Of a stretch of 64,000 nt of DNA, positions 40,699 through 49,354 are shown piece by piece. The stretch lies in NCBI RefSeq assembly GCF_006385595.1, contig NZ_CP041046.1:3224001-3288000 (forward strand). The letters run 5' to 3'. This DNA comes from Luteibacter pinisoli (GTDB taxonomy: Bacteria; Pseudomonadota; Gammaproteobacteria; Xanthomonadales; Rhodanobacteraceae). The notes under the pieces were generated by a model, which did no database searches, had not been told where the DNA came from, and was given only the letters and a program-made list of their open reading frames with translations. Numbering within the stretch: the first letter of the stretch is position 1; each line of letters opens with the position of its first letter. The position numbers and the translations under genes are program-made.

Positions 40699-41970
40699 TC
40701 ACAGCCGGCCGTCGATGGCTTCCTTAGGTAATATGCCTTTGATGTCATAGACCACCGCGCGGCCATTGGCCAGGGCGCGGATGCCGGCCCCGCCCATCTG
40801 GCGGAATTCATCATGGGCCACCGCCACGACGATCGCATCGTACTCGCCGGCACCGGGCACCTCGGCCAGCAGGGAAAGGCCGTACTCGACCTTGCACTCC
40901 TCCGCGTTGGCCCATGGGTCGTATACGTCGACGCGCGCGCTGTAGCCTTCGAACTCACGGACCAGATCGACCACGCGGGTGTTGCGCAGGTCCGGGCAGT
41001 TTTCCTTGAAGGTCAGGCCGAGGACGAGGATGCGGCTATCCCGGATCGCATGGCCCTTGCCGATCATCAGCTTGATGACCTCGCTGGCCACGTGGCTGCC
41101 CATCGCATCGTTGATGCGCCGACAGGCCAGCAGGATGTCGGGGAAATACCCTACTGCCTGGGCTTTCTGGATCAGGTAGTACGGATCCACGCCAATGCAG
41201 TGGCCACCGACCAGGCCGGGCTTGAACGGCAGGAAGTTCCACTTCGTGCCCGCCGCGGCGAGCACGTCGGTGGTGTCGATGCCCAAACGGTGGAAGATCA
41301 GCGCAAACTCGTTGATGAGCGCGATATTCGCATCACGCTGGGTGTTCTCGATGACTTTGGCCGCTTCGGCCACTTTCAGTGACGGCGCCTTGTGCGTGCC
41401 GGCGACGATGATTCGCTGGTACAGGGCATCGACGAAATCGGCGGTTTCCGGGGTCGACCCGGAGGTGATCTTGGGAATCGTCGTCAGACGGCGCTCGCGA
41501 TCACCCGGATTGATGCGTTCAGGGCTGTAGCCCACGTGGAAATCCACGTTGAAGGCCAGCCCCGAGGTCCGCACCAGCGCGGGGACGCAGATCTCCTCCG
41601 TGGCGCCGGGATACACCGTGGATTCGTAGATCACGGTATCGCCGCGCTTCAGCACGGTGCCGATGGCCTCGCTGGCCCGGATCAGCGGGCCGAAGTCAGG
41701 GCGCTTGTGCTCGTCCACGGGGGTGGGAACGGTCACCACATAGACGTTGGCAGCGGCGATGGCGGCGAGGTCCGCCGTCACCTCAAGCTGCGACGCGGCC
41801 CGGATCTCTTCGGCCGACGTCTCCTGGGTGTGGTCCCGGCCCTCACGGAGGGCGGCGATGCGCGCGGCATCGATGTCGTAGCCAAGGGTGGGAAGGATCT
41901 TCCCGAACTCCACCGCGAGGGGCAGGCCCACATAGCCAAGGCCTACCACGGCGATTTTCACGTTATTCAT
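40699..41970 (-). CDS. tviB: Nucleotide-sugar dehydrogenase (TviB/WecC-type)
   Basis: 423 residues. N-terminal NAD domain KIAVVGLGYVGLPLAVEFG, VTVPTPVDEHKRPDF, YESTVYPGATEEIC, then the catalytic Cys258 in LVGGHCIGVDPYYLIQKA, and the C-terminal domain GLTFKENCPDLRNTRVVDLV. It oxidises the C6 hydroxyl of a UDP-(N-acetyl)hexosamine to a uronate in two steps. The PYYL sequence and length match TviB-type UDP-GlcNAc/GalNAc dehydrogenases rather than UDP-glucose dehydrogenase. With the downstream epimerase it forms a two-step sugar-nucleotide module; no glycosyltransferases adjoin it here. Confidence 0.88.
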   Translation of the reverse strand: MNNVKIAVVGLGYVGLPLAVEFGKILPTLGYDIDAARIAALREGRDHTQETSAEEIRAASQLEVTADLAAIAAANVYVVTVPTPVDEHKRPDFGPLIRASEAIGTVLKRGDTVIYESTVYPGATEEICVPALVRTSGLAFNVDFHVGYSPERINPGDRERRLTTIPKITSGSTPETADFVDALYQRIIVAGTHKAPSLKVAEAAKVIENTQRDANIALINEFALIFHRLGIDTTDVLAAAGTKWNFLPFKPGLVGGHCIGVDPYYLIQKAQAVGYFPDILLACRRINDAMGSHVASEVIKLMIGKGHAIRDSRILVLGLTFKENCPDLRNTRVVDLVREFEGYSARVDVYDPWANAEECKVEYGLSLLAEVPGAGEYDAIVVAVAHDEFRQMGGAGIRALANGRAVVYDIKGILPKEAIDGRL

Positions 41971-42066
41971 TAGCCACGCCCGGGCCCACGGCTGGAAGCA
42001 AAGGGCGTCAGATTAACCGCTCGCCCGGCGCTTGACGACACCGGGCTGCGTGGGCGGCGGGGCCCT

Positions 42067-42327
42067 CTACCGCACTACGGAGAAGCGCCGGGGAGGCAAG
42101 GCCGGAATCAGGCTGGGGCGCTTGGCGTCGCTGCCGAACGGCCGCCACACGCCATCCGCGCCCTCGATGCCGATGCTGGCACCGCCGCCCTCGGCCGCGG
42201 CCCGGGTCACGGCGGCCGCCAGGGCGTCGATCCGCGACTCACAGCGCGTCACGATCCGCCCGCCCATGCGCACTGGCCAGCCCAGATCATCCTCAGGGAA
42301 ATACGGGACCTCGTAGACGTGTGCCAT
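42067..42327 (-). CDS. Small hypothetical protein (DUF2188-like)
   Basis: 86 residues beginning MAHVYEVPYFPEDDLGW, with GGAG seven bases upstream of the ATG. The longer in-frame extension has no ribosome site and is not used. GWPVRMGGRIVTRCESRIDALAAAVTRAAAEGG then GIEGADGVWRPFG fit the compact DUF2188 pattern (GGW.V...G...A...F.T...A...A...A) seen in small soluble proteins of unknown function. Divergent from the following aldehyde dehydrogenase gene. Confidence 0.6.
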   Translation of the reverse strand: MAHVYEVPYFPEDDLGWPVRMGGRIVTRCESRIDALAAAVTRAAAEGGGASIGIEGADGVWRPFGSDAKRPSLIPALPPRRFSVVR

Positions 42328-42533
42328 GGTCAAACTCCACTTTTTTCGACAAACACAGCCTGACCATGCACTTGCGGCTGTCGTCGCACCGTCCCCGCAA
42401 GAGCATACGGCGTCCACGGCATCGTGACGTCCGTCCCGCGGCGCACAACAAGAGGTGAAGGGGGTGTTTGCTAGAATCCCGGTTTTCACCCGGGCCGTGG
42501 ACGCCGTGTCCGCCCCTGCCATAGGAATTCCTC

Positions 42534-44069
42534 ATGTCCGCCAAGATCCTGCAAGCGCTCGGCCTCAACGCGACCGAGTCCGGCACCTACCTCGGCCGCG
42601 GCGAGTGGGCCGCCACCACCGACGCCGGTACCGTCTCGCCGACCAACCCGGCCACGGGCGAGGTGCTCGCGACGGTGAACGCCTCCAGCGCAGCGGATTA
42701 CGAGACGATCGTCCAGCGCGCCCAGGAAGCCTTCGCCATCTGGCGCACCACCCCGGCCCCGCGCCGCGGTGAGGCCGTTCGCCTGTGCGGCGAAGCCTTG
42801 CGCAAGCACAAGGATGCCCTCGGTTCGCTGGTCGCCCTCGAGATGGGCAAGATCAAGCCCGAGGGTGACGGCGAAGTGCAGGAGATGATCGACATTGCCG
42901 ATTTCGCGGTGGGCCAGAGCCGCATGCTCTATGGCTACACCATGCATTCGGAGCGCCCCGGCCACCGCATGTACGAGCAGTGGCACCCGGTGGGCCTGGT
43001 CGGCATCGTCAGCGCCTTCAACTTCCCGGTGGCCGTGTGGGCCTGGAACGCCTTCCTGGCCGCCATCTGCGGCGATATCTGCATCTGGAAGCCCTCGCCG
43101 AAGACGCCGCTCTCGGCCATCGCGACGATGAAGATCTGCAACGAAGCCCTGAAGGAAGCCGGCTTCCCGGATATCTTCTTCCTGTTCAACGATGCGGGCA
43201 CCGAGCTGGCGCAGACGTTTGTCGACGACAAGCGCATCCCGCTCATCAGCTTCACCGGCTCGACCAAGGTGGGCCGCATGGTCGGCGAGCGCGTCGCGCG
43301 CCGCATGGGCCGCAGCCTGCTTGAGCTGGGCGGCAACAACGCCATCATCCTGGACAAGTCAGCCGACCTGAAGCTGGCCATCCCGGCCATCGTCTTCGGC
43401 GCCGTCGGCACCGCGGGCCAGCGCTGCACCTCCACCCGCCGCGTCCTCGTGCACTCGTCGATCCACGATGCCGTGGTCGATACGCTGGTGAAGGCCTACG
43501 GCCAGGTGGAGCACAAGATCGGCGATCCGACCCTGGCGACCACCCTGATGGGCCCACTAAACAGTCCGGAAGCCGTCGAGGCCTTCCTCGCCGCCATCGA
43601 GAAAGCCAAGGCGGCCGGCGGCACCGTGCGCACCGGCGGCAAGGCGCTGGCTGACCGCAAGGGCAACTTCGTGCTGCCCACCATCGTCACCGGCCTGAGC
43701 AATGACGATGAGGTGGTACAGACCGAAACGTTCGCGCCGATCCTCTACGTGATGCCGTTCGATACGCTGGACGACGCCGTGGCCATGCAGAACGCCGTGC
43801 CGCAGGGCCTGTCGTCAGCCATCTTCACGCAGGACCTGAAGGCGGCAGAGCAGTATCTTTCCGCGGCGGGTTCGGATTGCGGCATCGCCAACGTCAATAT
43901 CGGTACCTCCGGCGCGGAAATCGGCGGCGCCTTCGGTGGCGAGAAGGAAACCGGCGGCGGTCGCGAGTCCGGCTCGGATGCCTGGAAGGTGTATATGCGC
44001 CGCCAGACCAACACCATCAACTACTCGGACGCGCTGCCGCTGGCCCAGGGCATCAAGTTCGAGTTCTGA
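42534..44069 (+). CDS. amaB: ALDH7-family aldehyde dehydrogenase (2-aminoadipate semialdehyde / piperideine-6-carboxylate dehydrogenase)
   Basis: 511 residues, the length of ALDH7/antiquitin enzymes. GIVSAFNFPVAVWAWN, WKPSPKTPLSA, LLELGGNNAII with the general-base Glu, and nucleophile Cys298 in TAGQRCTSTRRV. NIGTSGAEIGGAFGGEKETGGGRESGSDAWK near the C-terminus is a strong ALDH7 signature. It oxidises 2-aminoadipate 6-semialdehyde to 2-aminoadipate in lysine catabolism, consistent with glutaryl-CoA dehydrogenase later in the window. Followed 17 bases later by the methyltransferase. Confidence 0.9.
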   Translation: MSAKILQALGLNATESGTYLGRGEWAATTDAGTVSPTNPATGEVLATVNASSAADYETIVQRAQEAFAIWRTTPAPRRGEAVRLCGEALRKHKDALGSLVALEMGKIKPEGDGEVQEMIDIADFAVGQSRMLYGYTMHSERPGHRMYEQWHPVGLVGIVSAFNFPVAVWAWNAFLAAICGDICIWKPSPKTPLSAIATMKICNEALKEAGFPDIFFLFNDAGTELAQTFVDDKRIPLISFTGSTKVGRMVGERVARRMGRSLLELGGNNAIILDKSADLKLAIPAIVFGAVGTAGQRCTSTRRVLVHSSIHDAVVDTLVKAYGQVEHKIGDPTLATTLMGPLNSPEAVEAFLAAIEKAKAAGGTVRTGGKALADRKGNFVLPTIVTGLSNDDEVVQTETFAPILYVMPFDTLDDAVAMQNAVPQGLSSAIFTQDLKAAEQYLSAAGSDCGIANVNIGTSGAEIGGAFGGEKETGGGRESGSDAWKVYMRRQTNTINYSDALPLAQGIKFEF

Positions 44070-44086
44070 GCTGACAAGGCAACGCC

Positions 44087-44854
44087 ATGGCCGACCTGCG
44101 CTCCACGGAACGTTTCTCTGACCGCGTAGAGGACTATGTCCGCTACCGGCCCGACTACCCGCGGGCGCTGGTCGACTGGCTGCACGGCCTGGGCGTGAAA
44201 CCCGACTGGGCCGTGGCGGACATCGGCGCGGGCACCGGCATTTCCAGCAAGCTGTTCCTGGATGCCGGCCACCGCGTCACCGCCGTGGAGCCCAACCAGG
44301 CCATGCGTGAGGCGGCCAGCCACTGGCTGGGCGCCGAGGGCCGGTTCCATGCCGTGGACGGCACCGCCGAGGTGACCGGCCTGGCCGATGGCTCAGTGGA
44401 CCTGGTCACGGCGGCCCAGGCCTTCCACTGGTTCGACCAGGCGGCGATGCGCGCGGAAGCGCGGCGGATCCTTTCCGCCCGCGGCCTCGTGGCCGTGTTC
44501 TGGAATACCCGCCGCCTCGTCGGCACGCCGTTCCTGGAAGGCTACGAGCGCCTCCTGCACGACTATGGCGTGGACTATGTCAGCGTGGCCGAGCGCTACG
44601 CGGACGACGACGCCATGGCCCGCTGGTTCGGCCACGGCTATCGCGGCATGGCCTCGTTCCCGCACGGCCAGAAGCTGGACTACGACGCGCTGCTCGGCCG
44701 GCTGATGTCGTCCTCGTACGCCCCGAAGCCCGGCCACACCAACCACGAGCCCATGCTGAAGGCCCTGCGTTCGCTATTCGAGGCGACCCAGGACGACGGC
44801 ACCATCGATTTTGACTACGACACCCGCGTCTTCGCGGGCCGTCCGGACGCCTGA
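44087..44854 (+). CDS. Class I SAM-dependent methyltransferase
   Basis: 255 residues. SAM-binding motif I is VADIGAGTGISSKLF (44-58 or so), followed by VTAVEPNQAMREAA (acidic ribose-binding Glu) and the post-motif FHWFDQAAMRAEARRIL...GLVAVFWNTR. This matches Methyltransf_11-type small-molecule methyltransferases of the 'AQAFHWFD' group, often poorly characterised. Its stop codon shares a base with the pyrD start (TGATG), so it is co-translated with pyrD; whether that has functional meaning is unknown. Confidence 0.85.
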   Translation: MADLRSTERFSDRVEDYVRYRPDYPRALVDWLHGLGVKPDWAVADIGAGTGISSKLFLDAGHRVTAVEPNQAMREAASHWLGAEGRFHAVDGTAEVTGLADGSVDLVTAAQAFHWFDQAAMRAEARRILSARGLVAVFWNTRRLVGTPFLEGYERLLHDYGVDYVSVAERYADDDAMARWFGHGYRGMASFPHGQKLDYDALLGRLMSSSYAPKPGHTNHEPMLKALRSLFEATQDDGTIDFDYDTRVFAGRPDA

Positions 44855-45882
44855 TGTACGACCTGATCCGCCCCCTGCTCTTCAAGCTGGACGCCGAAAC
44901 GGCGCACGGCCTTACGCTGTATGCCTCCGACGTAGCCCAGCGCAGCGGCTTTTCCAGCCTGGTCAACAAGCCGCCGGCCGACCTGCCGGCCACCGTGTTC
45001 GGCATCACCTTCCCCAATCCGGTGGGCCTCGCGGCCGGCCTGGACAAGAACGGTGAACACCTCGACGGCGTGGCCGCGCTTGGCTTCGGCTTCGTCGAAA
45101 TCGGTACCGTCACGCCGCGCCCGCAGGCGGGCAACGAGCGTCCGCGCATGTTCCGCCTGCCCGAGCATGAAGCCGTCATCAATCGCCTCGGCTTCAACAA
45201 CGGCGGCATCGATGCACTGGTACGCAACGTGGAGAAAGCCAGCTTCCGCGGCGTGCTCGGCATCAACATCGGCAAGAACAAGGACACGCCGAACGAGCGT
45301 GCCACCGACGACTACCTGCTGTGCCTTGAGCGCGCGTATCCGCTGGCCAGCTACATCACCGTGAACATCTCCTCGCCGAACACGCAGGGCCTGCGTGACC
45401 TGCAGGAAGAGGAAACGCTGCGCCGCTTCATCGGCACGCTGCGCGATGCCCAGGAGCGCCTGGCCAGCCAGCACGGCCAGCGCAAGCCCATGCTGCTGAA
45501 GATCGCCCCGGATCTGTCCGAGACCGAGCTGGACGCTATCGCCGAGGTCTTGCTGGCCTCCGGCATCGACGGCGTCGTCTGCACCAACACCACGATCGAC
45601 CGCGAAAGCGTGGCCGGCCACCGCTTTGCGAGCGAGACCGGCGGCCTGTCCGGCAAGCCGCTCTTCGAGAAATCCACCGCCGTGTTGCGCGGCATGGCCC
45701 GGCGGCTCAACGGCCGCCTGCCGATCATCGGCGTCGGCGGCATCCTCGACGGCGACACCGCGGCGACCAAGATGGAAGCGGGCGCCTCGCTCGTGCAGGT
45801 GTATTCCGGCCTCGTGTACCGCGGCCCCCAACTGATCAACGAAGCGGTCGCGGAAATCCGTCGCCGTGGAATCCTCGCATGA
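44854..45882 (+). CDS. pyrD: Quinone-dependent dihydroorotate dehydrogenase (class 2)
   Basis: 342 residues. N-terminal amphipathic membrane-binding helices (MYDLIRPLLFKLDAETAHGLT), FGITFPNPVGLAAGLDKNGE, IGTVTPRPQAGNERPRMFRL, NRLGFNNGGID, ITVNISSPNTQGL with the catalytic Ser of class 2 enzymes, and FMN-phosphate binding GVGGILDGDTA. It oxidises dihydroorotate with ubiquinone in pyrimidine synthesis. Overlaps the methyltransferase by one base and murB by four (ATGA). Confidence 0.96.
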   Translation: MYDLIRPLLFKLDAETAHGLTLYASDVAQRSGFSSLVNKPPADLPATVFGITFPNPVGLAAGLDKNGEHLDGVAALGFGFVEIGTVTPRPQAGNERPRMFRLPEHEAVINRLGFNNGGIDALVRNVEKASFRGVLGINIGKNKDTPNERATDDYLLCLERAYPLASYITVNISSPNTQGLRDLQEEETLRRFIGTLRDAQERLASQHGQRKPMLLKIAPDLSETELDAIAEVLLASGIDGVVCTNTTIDRESVAGHRFASETGGLSGKPLFEKSTAVLRGMARRLNGRLPIIGVGGILDGDTAATKMEAGASLVQVYSGLVYRGPQLINEAVAEIRRRGILA

Positions 45883-46925
45883 CCCTGAACAACGCGCCCG
45901 TCGATATGGGCGGCTTCACCCTGGCCTCGGATGCCCCGCTGGGCGGCCGCAATACGCTGCGCGTGGATGCGCGCGCGAAGCTGCTGGCCGAGGTGCACGA
46001 CCCGATGAAGATCCCCGAGATCCTCGCCTACCCGGCCGTGAAGGCCGGCAAGGTGCTGGTGCTGGGCGAAGGCAGCAACATGCTGATCAAGGGCGATGTC
46101 GATGCCACCGTGCTGGCCATGGCCAATGCCGGCGTGGAGACGTTCGAGCGCGACGACCGCGTGCTGATCCGCGTGGCGGCCGGCGAACGCTGGGATGATT
46201 TCGTGCGCTGGTCGCTCGGCAACGGCTACGCCGGCCTGGAAAACCTGATCCTGATCCCCGGGACCGTGGGCGCCGCGCCCATCCAGAATATCGGTGCGTA
46301 CGGCGTCGAAGTGGCCGAGTTTATCGACACCGTGGAAGCGTACGACACGCACGCGGGTGAATTCGTGGTGCTCGACAAGGCCGCGTGTGCTTTCTCGTAT
46401 CGCGATTCCAGCTTCAAGCAGCAGGCCGGCCGCTGGATCGTCGTGGCCGTGACCTTCGCGTTGCCGCGCGAGCGCCCGCTCTCGCTGGACTATGCGGGGA
46501 TCCGCGAGGAAGTGGAAAAAATGGGCGTGGCCCGGCCCACGCCGTACCACGTCGCGGAGGCGGTGGTAAGGCTGCGTTCGCGCAAACTGCCGGATCCGGC
46601 GGTGATCGGCAACGCGGGCAGCTTTTTCAAGAACCCCGTCATCGGCCAGGCCCAGGCCGAGGCGCTCGCCCTCGCCCACCCGGGCCTGCCGGTGTGGCCG
46701 CACGCGGGCAACACCGCGAAGATTTCCGCGGGCTGGCTGATTGAAGGCGCCGGTTTCAAGGGCGAACGTGACGGCGACGCGGGGATGTCCCACCGCCACG
46801 CCCTGGTACTGGTGAACCACGGAAAGGCCACGGGCCCGCAGCTGTGGGCCTTTGCGCAGAAGGTGATCGCCGGTGTGCAGGCGAAGTACGGCATCACGCT
46901 AGAACCGGAGCCGCTCATCGTCTGA
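45879..46925 (+). CDS. murB: UDP-N-acetylenolpyruvoylglucosamine reductase
   Basis: 348 residues, the type I (E. coli-like) MurB. NTLRVDARAKLLAEV at the N-terminus, FAD-binding VLGEGSNMLIKGD, GLENLILIPGTVGAAPIQNIGAYGVEV, the catalytic region SYRDSSFK, GNAGSFFKNPVI with the catalytic Ser, and ISAGWLIEGAGFKGERDG. It completes UDP-N-acetylmuramate synthesis. The ATGA overlap with pyrD couples them. Confidence 0.96.
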   Translation: MTLNNAPVDMGGFTLASDAPLGGRNTLRVDARAKLLAEVHDPMKIPEILAYPAVKAGKVLVLGEGSNMLIKGDVDATVLAMANAGVETFERDDRVLIRVAAGERWDDFVRWSLGNGYAGLENLILIPGTVGAAPIQNIGAYGVEVAEFIDTVEAYDTHAGEFVVLDKAACAFSYRDSSFKQQAGRWIVVAVTFALPRERPLSLDYAGIREEVEKMGVARPTPYHVAEAVVRLRSRKLPDPAVIGNAGSFFKNPVIGQAQAEALALAHPGLPVWPHAGNTAKISAGWLIEGAGFKGERDGDAGMSHRHALVLVNHGKATGPQLWAFAQKVIAGVQAKYGITLEPEPLIV

Positions 46926-46949
46926 TGGCCCGGCTGGGATGTCACGACC

Positions 46950-46990
46950 CTGTAAAAGCACGGTCATAACCTCCCCGGGCGGCGTACCAT
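46950..46990 (+). promoter_or_regulatory. Candidate PHO box and promoter of ppk
   Basis: CTGTAAAAGCACGGTCAT (46950-46967) matches the two-half-site PhoB consensus (CTGTCAT, four bases, CTGTCAY) at 12 of 18 positions by my count. GGTCAT and TACCAT (46985-46990) are 17 bases apart and could serve as -35/-10. Phosphate-starvation control of ppk is known in other bacteria; here it is a prediction from pattern only. Confidence 0.4.
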
Positions 46991-47024
46991 CGAGGGCGTC
47001 GCGCGCCGCGACGAGGACTGATGC

Positions 47025-49202
47025 TTGGACACGATGACGACCGCCCCCGAATCGACCGCACCTGCGAAGACGCCTCCCGCCAAGGTCCCACCGGCGGCAC
47101 CGGACGTCCCGGCGATCGACCTGAACGACCCGTCGCTGTACATCCATCGCGAGCTGGCGCAGCTGCAGTTCAACATCCGCGTGCTCGACCAGGCCCTGGA
47201 TGAATCCAAACCGCTCATCGAGCGGCTGAAGTTCCTGCTGATCTTCTCGTCGAACATGGACGAGTTCTTCGAGATCCGCGTTGCCGGCCTCAAGCAGCAG
47301 ATTGCCTTTGACCACGAAGTCATCGGCGCTGACGGCATCCCGCCGCGTCGCGTCCTTACAGAAATTTCTGAGATTGCGCATCGCCAGATTGAGCGGCAGT
47401 ACGCGATCCTCAATGAGAAAATTCTTCCCGCGCTGGCCGACCAGGGCATCCGCATCGTCCGCCGCAACCAGTGGTCGACGAAGCAGAAAATGTGGGTGCG
47501 CCGCTATTTCCGCCATGAAGTCGCGCCGCTGATCACCCCGATCGGCCTGGACCCGACGCACCCGTTCCCGCGCCTGGTCAACAAGAGCCTCAACTTCATC
47601 GTGCAGCTGGAAGGCACGGATGCTTTCGGCCGCGATTCCGGCCTGGCCATCGTGCCGGCGCCGCGCATCCTGCCGCGCATCATCCGCCTGCCGAACGAGG
47701 TGTGCGAAGACGGCGACAACTACGTGCTGCTGTCGTCGATCATCCACGCCCACGCCGACGATCTGTTCCCCGGCATGCGCGTGCTGGGTTCGTACCAGTT
47801 CCGCCTGACCCGCAACGCGGATCTTTCCATCGACCCGGAAGACGTCGAGGATCTTGCGCGCACGCTGCGCGGCGAACTCTTCTCGCGGCGCTACGGCGAT
47901 GCGGTGCGCCTGGAAGTGGCCGACAACTGCCCCAAGCCGCTGGTCGATTACCTGCTGAAGCAGTACGCGCTGGACGCCGATTCACTCTACGAAGTGAATG
48001 GCCCGGTGAACCTCGCGCGCCTGTTCGAGATGACGCTGAAGCCGGAGTACGCGCGGCTGCAGTACCCGCCGTTCGTGCCGGCGCTGCCCAAGGCGCTGGC
48101 CGATGCCGAGGACATGTTCTCGGTGATTGGCAAGCAGGACATCCTGCTTTACCACCCGTTCGAGTCCTTCTCCCCGGTGGTCGATTTCCTGCGCCAGGCG
48201 GCGAAAGACCCGCAGGTGCTCACCATCAAGCAGACGCTGTACCGCAGCGGCGCGAATTCCGAGATCGTCGACGCCCTGGTGGAAGCGGCGCGCGCGGGCA
48301 AGGAAGTGACCGCGGTGGTGGAACTGCGTGCCCGCTTCGACGAAGAATCCAACCTGAGCCTCGCCTCGCGCCTCCAGCAGGCCGGCGCGGTGGTGACCTA
48401 TGGCGTGGTCGGCGTGAAGACGCACGCCAAGCTCGCCTACGTGCAGCGCCGCGAGAACGGCAAGCTGGTGAGCTACGCGCACCTGGGCACGGGCAATTAC
48501 CACTCGGGCAATGCGCGCCTTTACACCGACTACAGCCTGCTCACGTCGGACGAAGCCCTGTGCGATGACGTGCACAAGCTGTTCCGCCTGCTCACCGGCA
48601 TGGGCAAGGCACTGAAGATGAAGCGCATGCTGTATGCGCCGTTCACGCTGAAAAAGACCCTGCTCGACCTCATTGCACGCGAAGCCACCAACGCGCTGGC
48701 GGGCAAGAAGGCTGAGATCGTGTGCAAGCTCAACGCCATCACCGACCCGAAGATCATCCGTGCGCTGTACCGCGCCAGCCAGGCCGGCGTAAAGATTGAC
48801 CTGATCGTGCGCGGCATGTGCTGTCTGCGCGGCGGCGTGCCGGGCGTGTCGGACAATATCCGCGTGCGTTCGGTAGTGGGCCGCTTCCTGGAGCACAGCC
48901 GCGTCTACTGGTTCCACAACGACGGCGAGCCGGCGTTGTACCTGGCCAGCGCGGACATGATGGAGCGCAACCTGGACCGCCGCGTCGAGACCTGCTTCCC
49001 GATCGAGGGGAAGAAGCTGCGCCAGCGCGTTCGCAAGGAGCTGGATCTCTACCTGGCGGACAACCACTCGGCCTGGATGCAACAGCCGGATGGGACATAC
49101 GTTCTACCGCAGCCGTCCCCGGGGGCCCCGGTGCGCGACGCCCAGGCCCAGTTGCTGGAACGCTTCGGGGGGCTCACCGTCCTGCCACCCGTGCGGCCCT
49201 AG
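47025..49202 (+). CDS. ppk: Polyphosphate kinase 1
   Basis: 725 residues if the TTG at 47025 is used (GAGGA seven bases upstream); an ATG three codons later is the alternative. PPK1 layout: N-domain YIHRELAQLQFNIRVLDQALDE and FSSNMDEFFEIRVAGLKQQ, head domain, then catalytic phospholipase D-like domains with the phosphorylated His467 in GVKTHAKLAYV and the second active-site stretch LEHSRVYWFHNDGEPALYLASADMMERNLDRR. It polymerises ATP gamma-phosphate into polyphosphate. The Pro/Ala-rich N-terminal ~30 residues are a short extension. Preceded by a possible PHO box. Confidence 0.94.
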   Translation: MDTMTTAPESTAPAKTPPAKVPPAAPDVPAIDLNDPSLYIHRELAQLQFNIRVLDQALDESKPLIERLKFLLIFSSNMDEFFEIRVAGLKQQIAFDHEVIGADGIPPRRVLTEISEIAHRQIERQYAILNEKILPALADQGIRIVRRNQWSTKQKMWVRRYFRHEVAPLITPIGLDPTHPFPRLVNKSLNFIVQLEGTDAFGRDSGLAIVPAPRILPRIIRLPNEVCEDGDNYVLLSSIIHAHADDLFPGMRVLGSYQFRLTRNADLSIDPEDVEDLARTLRGELFSRRYGDAVRLEVADNCPKPLVDYLLKQYALDADSLYEVNGPVNLARLFEMTLKPEYARLQYPPFVPALPKALADAEDMFSVIGKQDILLYHPFESFSPVVDFLRQAAKDPQVLTIKQTLYRSGANSEIVDALVEAARAGKEVTAVVELRARFDEESNLSLASRLQQAGAVVTYGVVGVKTHAKLAYVQRRENGKLVSYAHLGTGNYHSGNARLYTDYSLLTSDEALCDDVHKLFRLLTGMGKALKMKRMLYAPFTLKKTLLDLIAREATNALAGKKAEIVCKLNAITDPKIIRALYRASQAGVKIDLIVRGMCCLRGGVPGVSDNIRVRSVVGRFLEHSRVYWFHNDGEPALYLASADMMERNLDRRVETCFPIEGKKLRQRVRKELDLYLADNHSAWMQQPDGTYVLPQPSPGAPVRDAQAQLLERFGGLTVLPPVRP

Positions 49203-49354
49203 GGCCTTCACCTAGCCCGAACGGCAGAGCAGACACACTTTCGGCAGCAGTGCACAATGTAGGTGCTGTTGAGGGGAGACGGCGCATCATCTGATTGCAT
49301 CGGATCCAGGCCGCGCGCCATGGGCGCGCCGCGGTGTCTTCGCAGGATTCGGGC

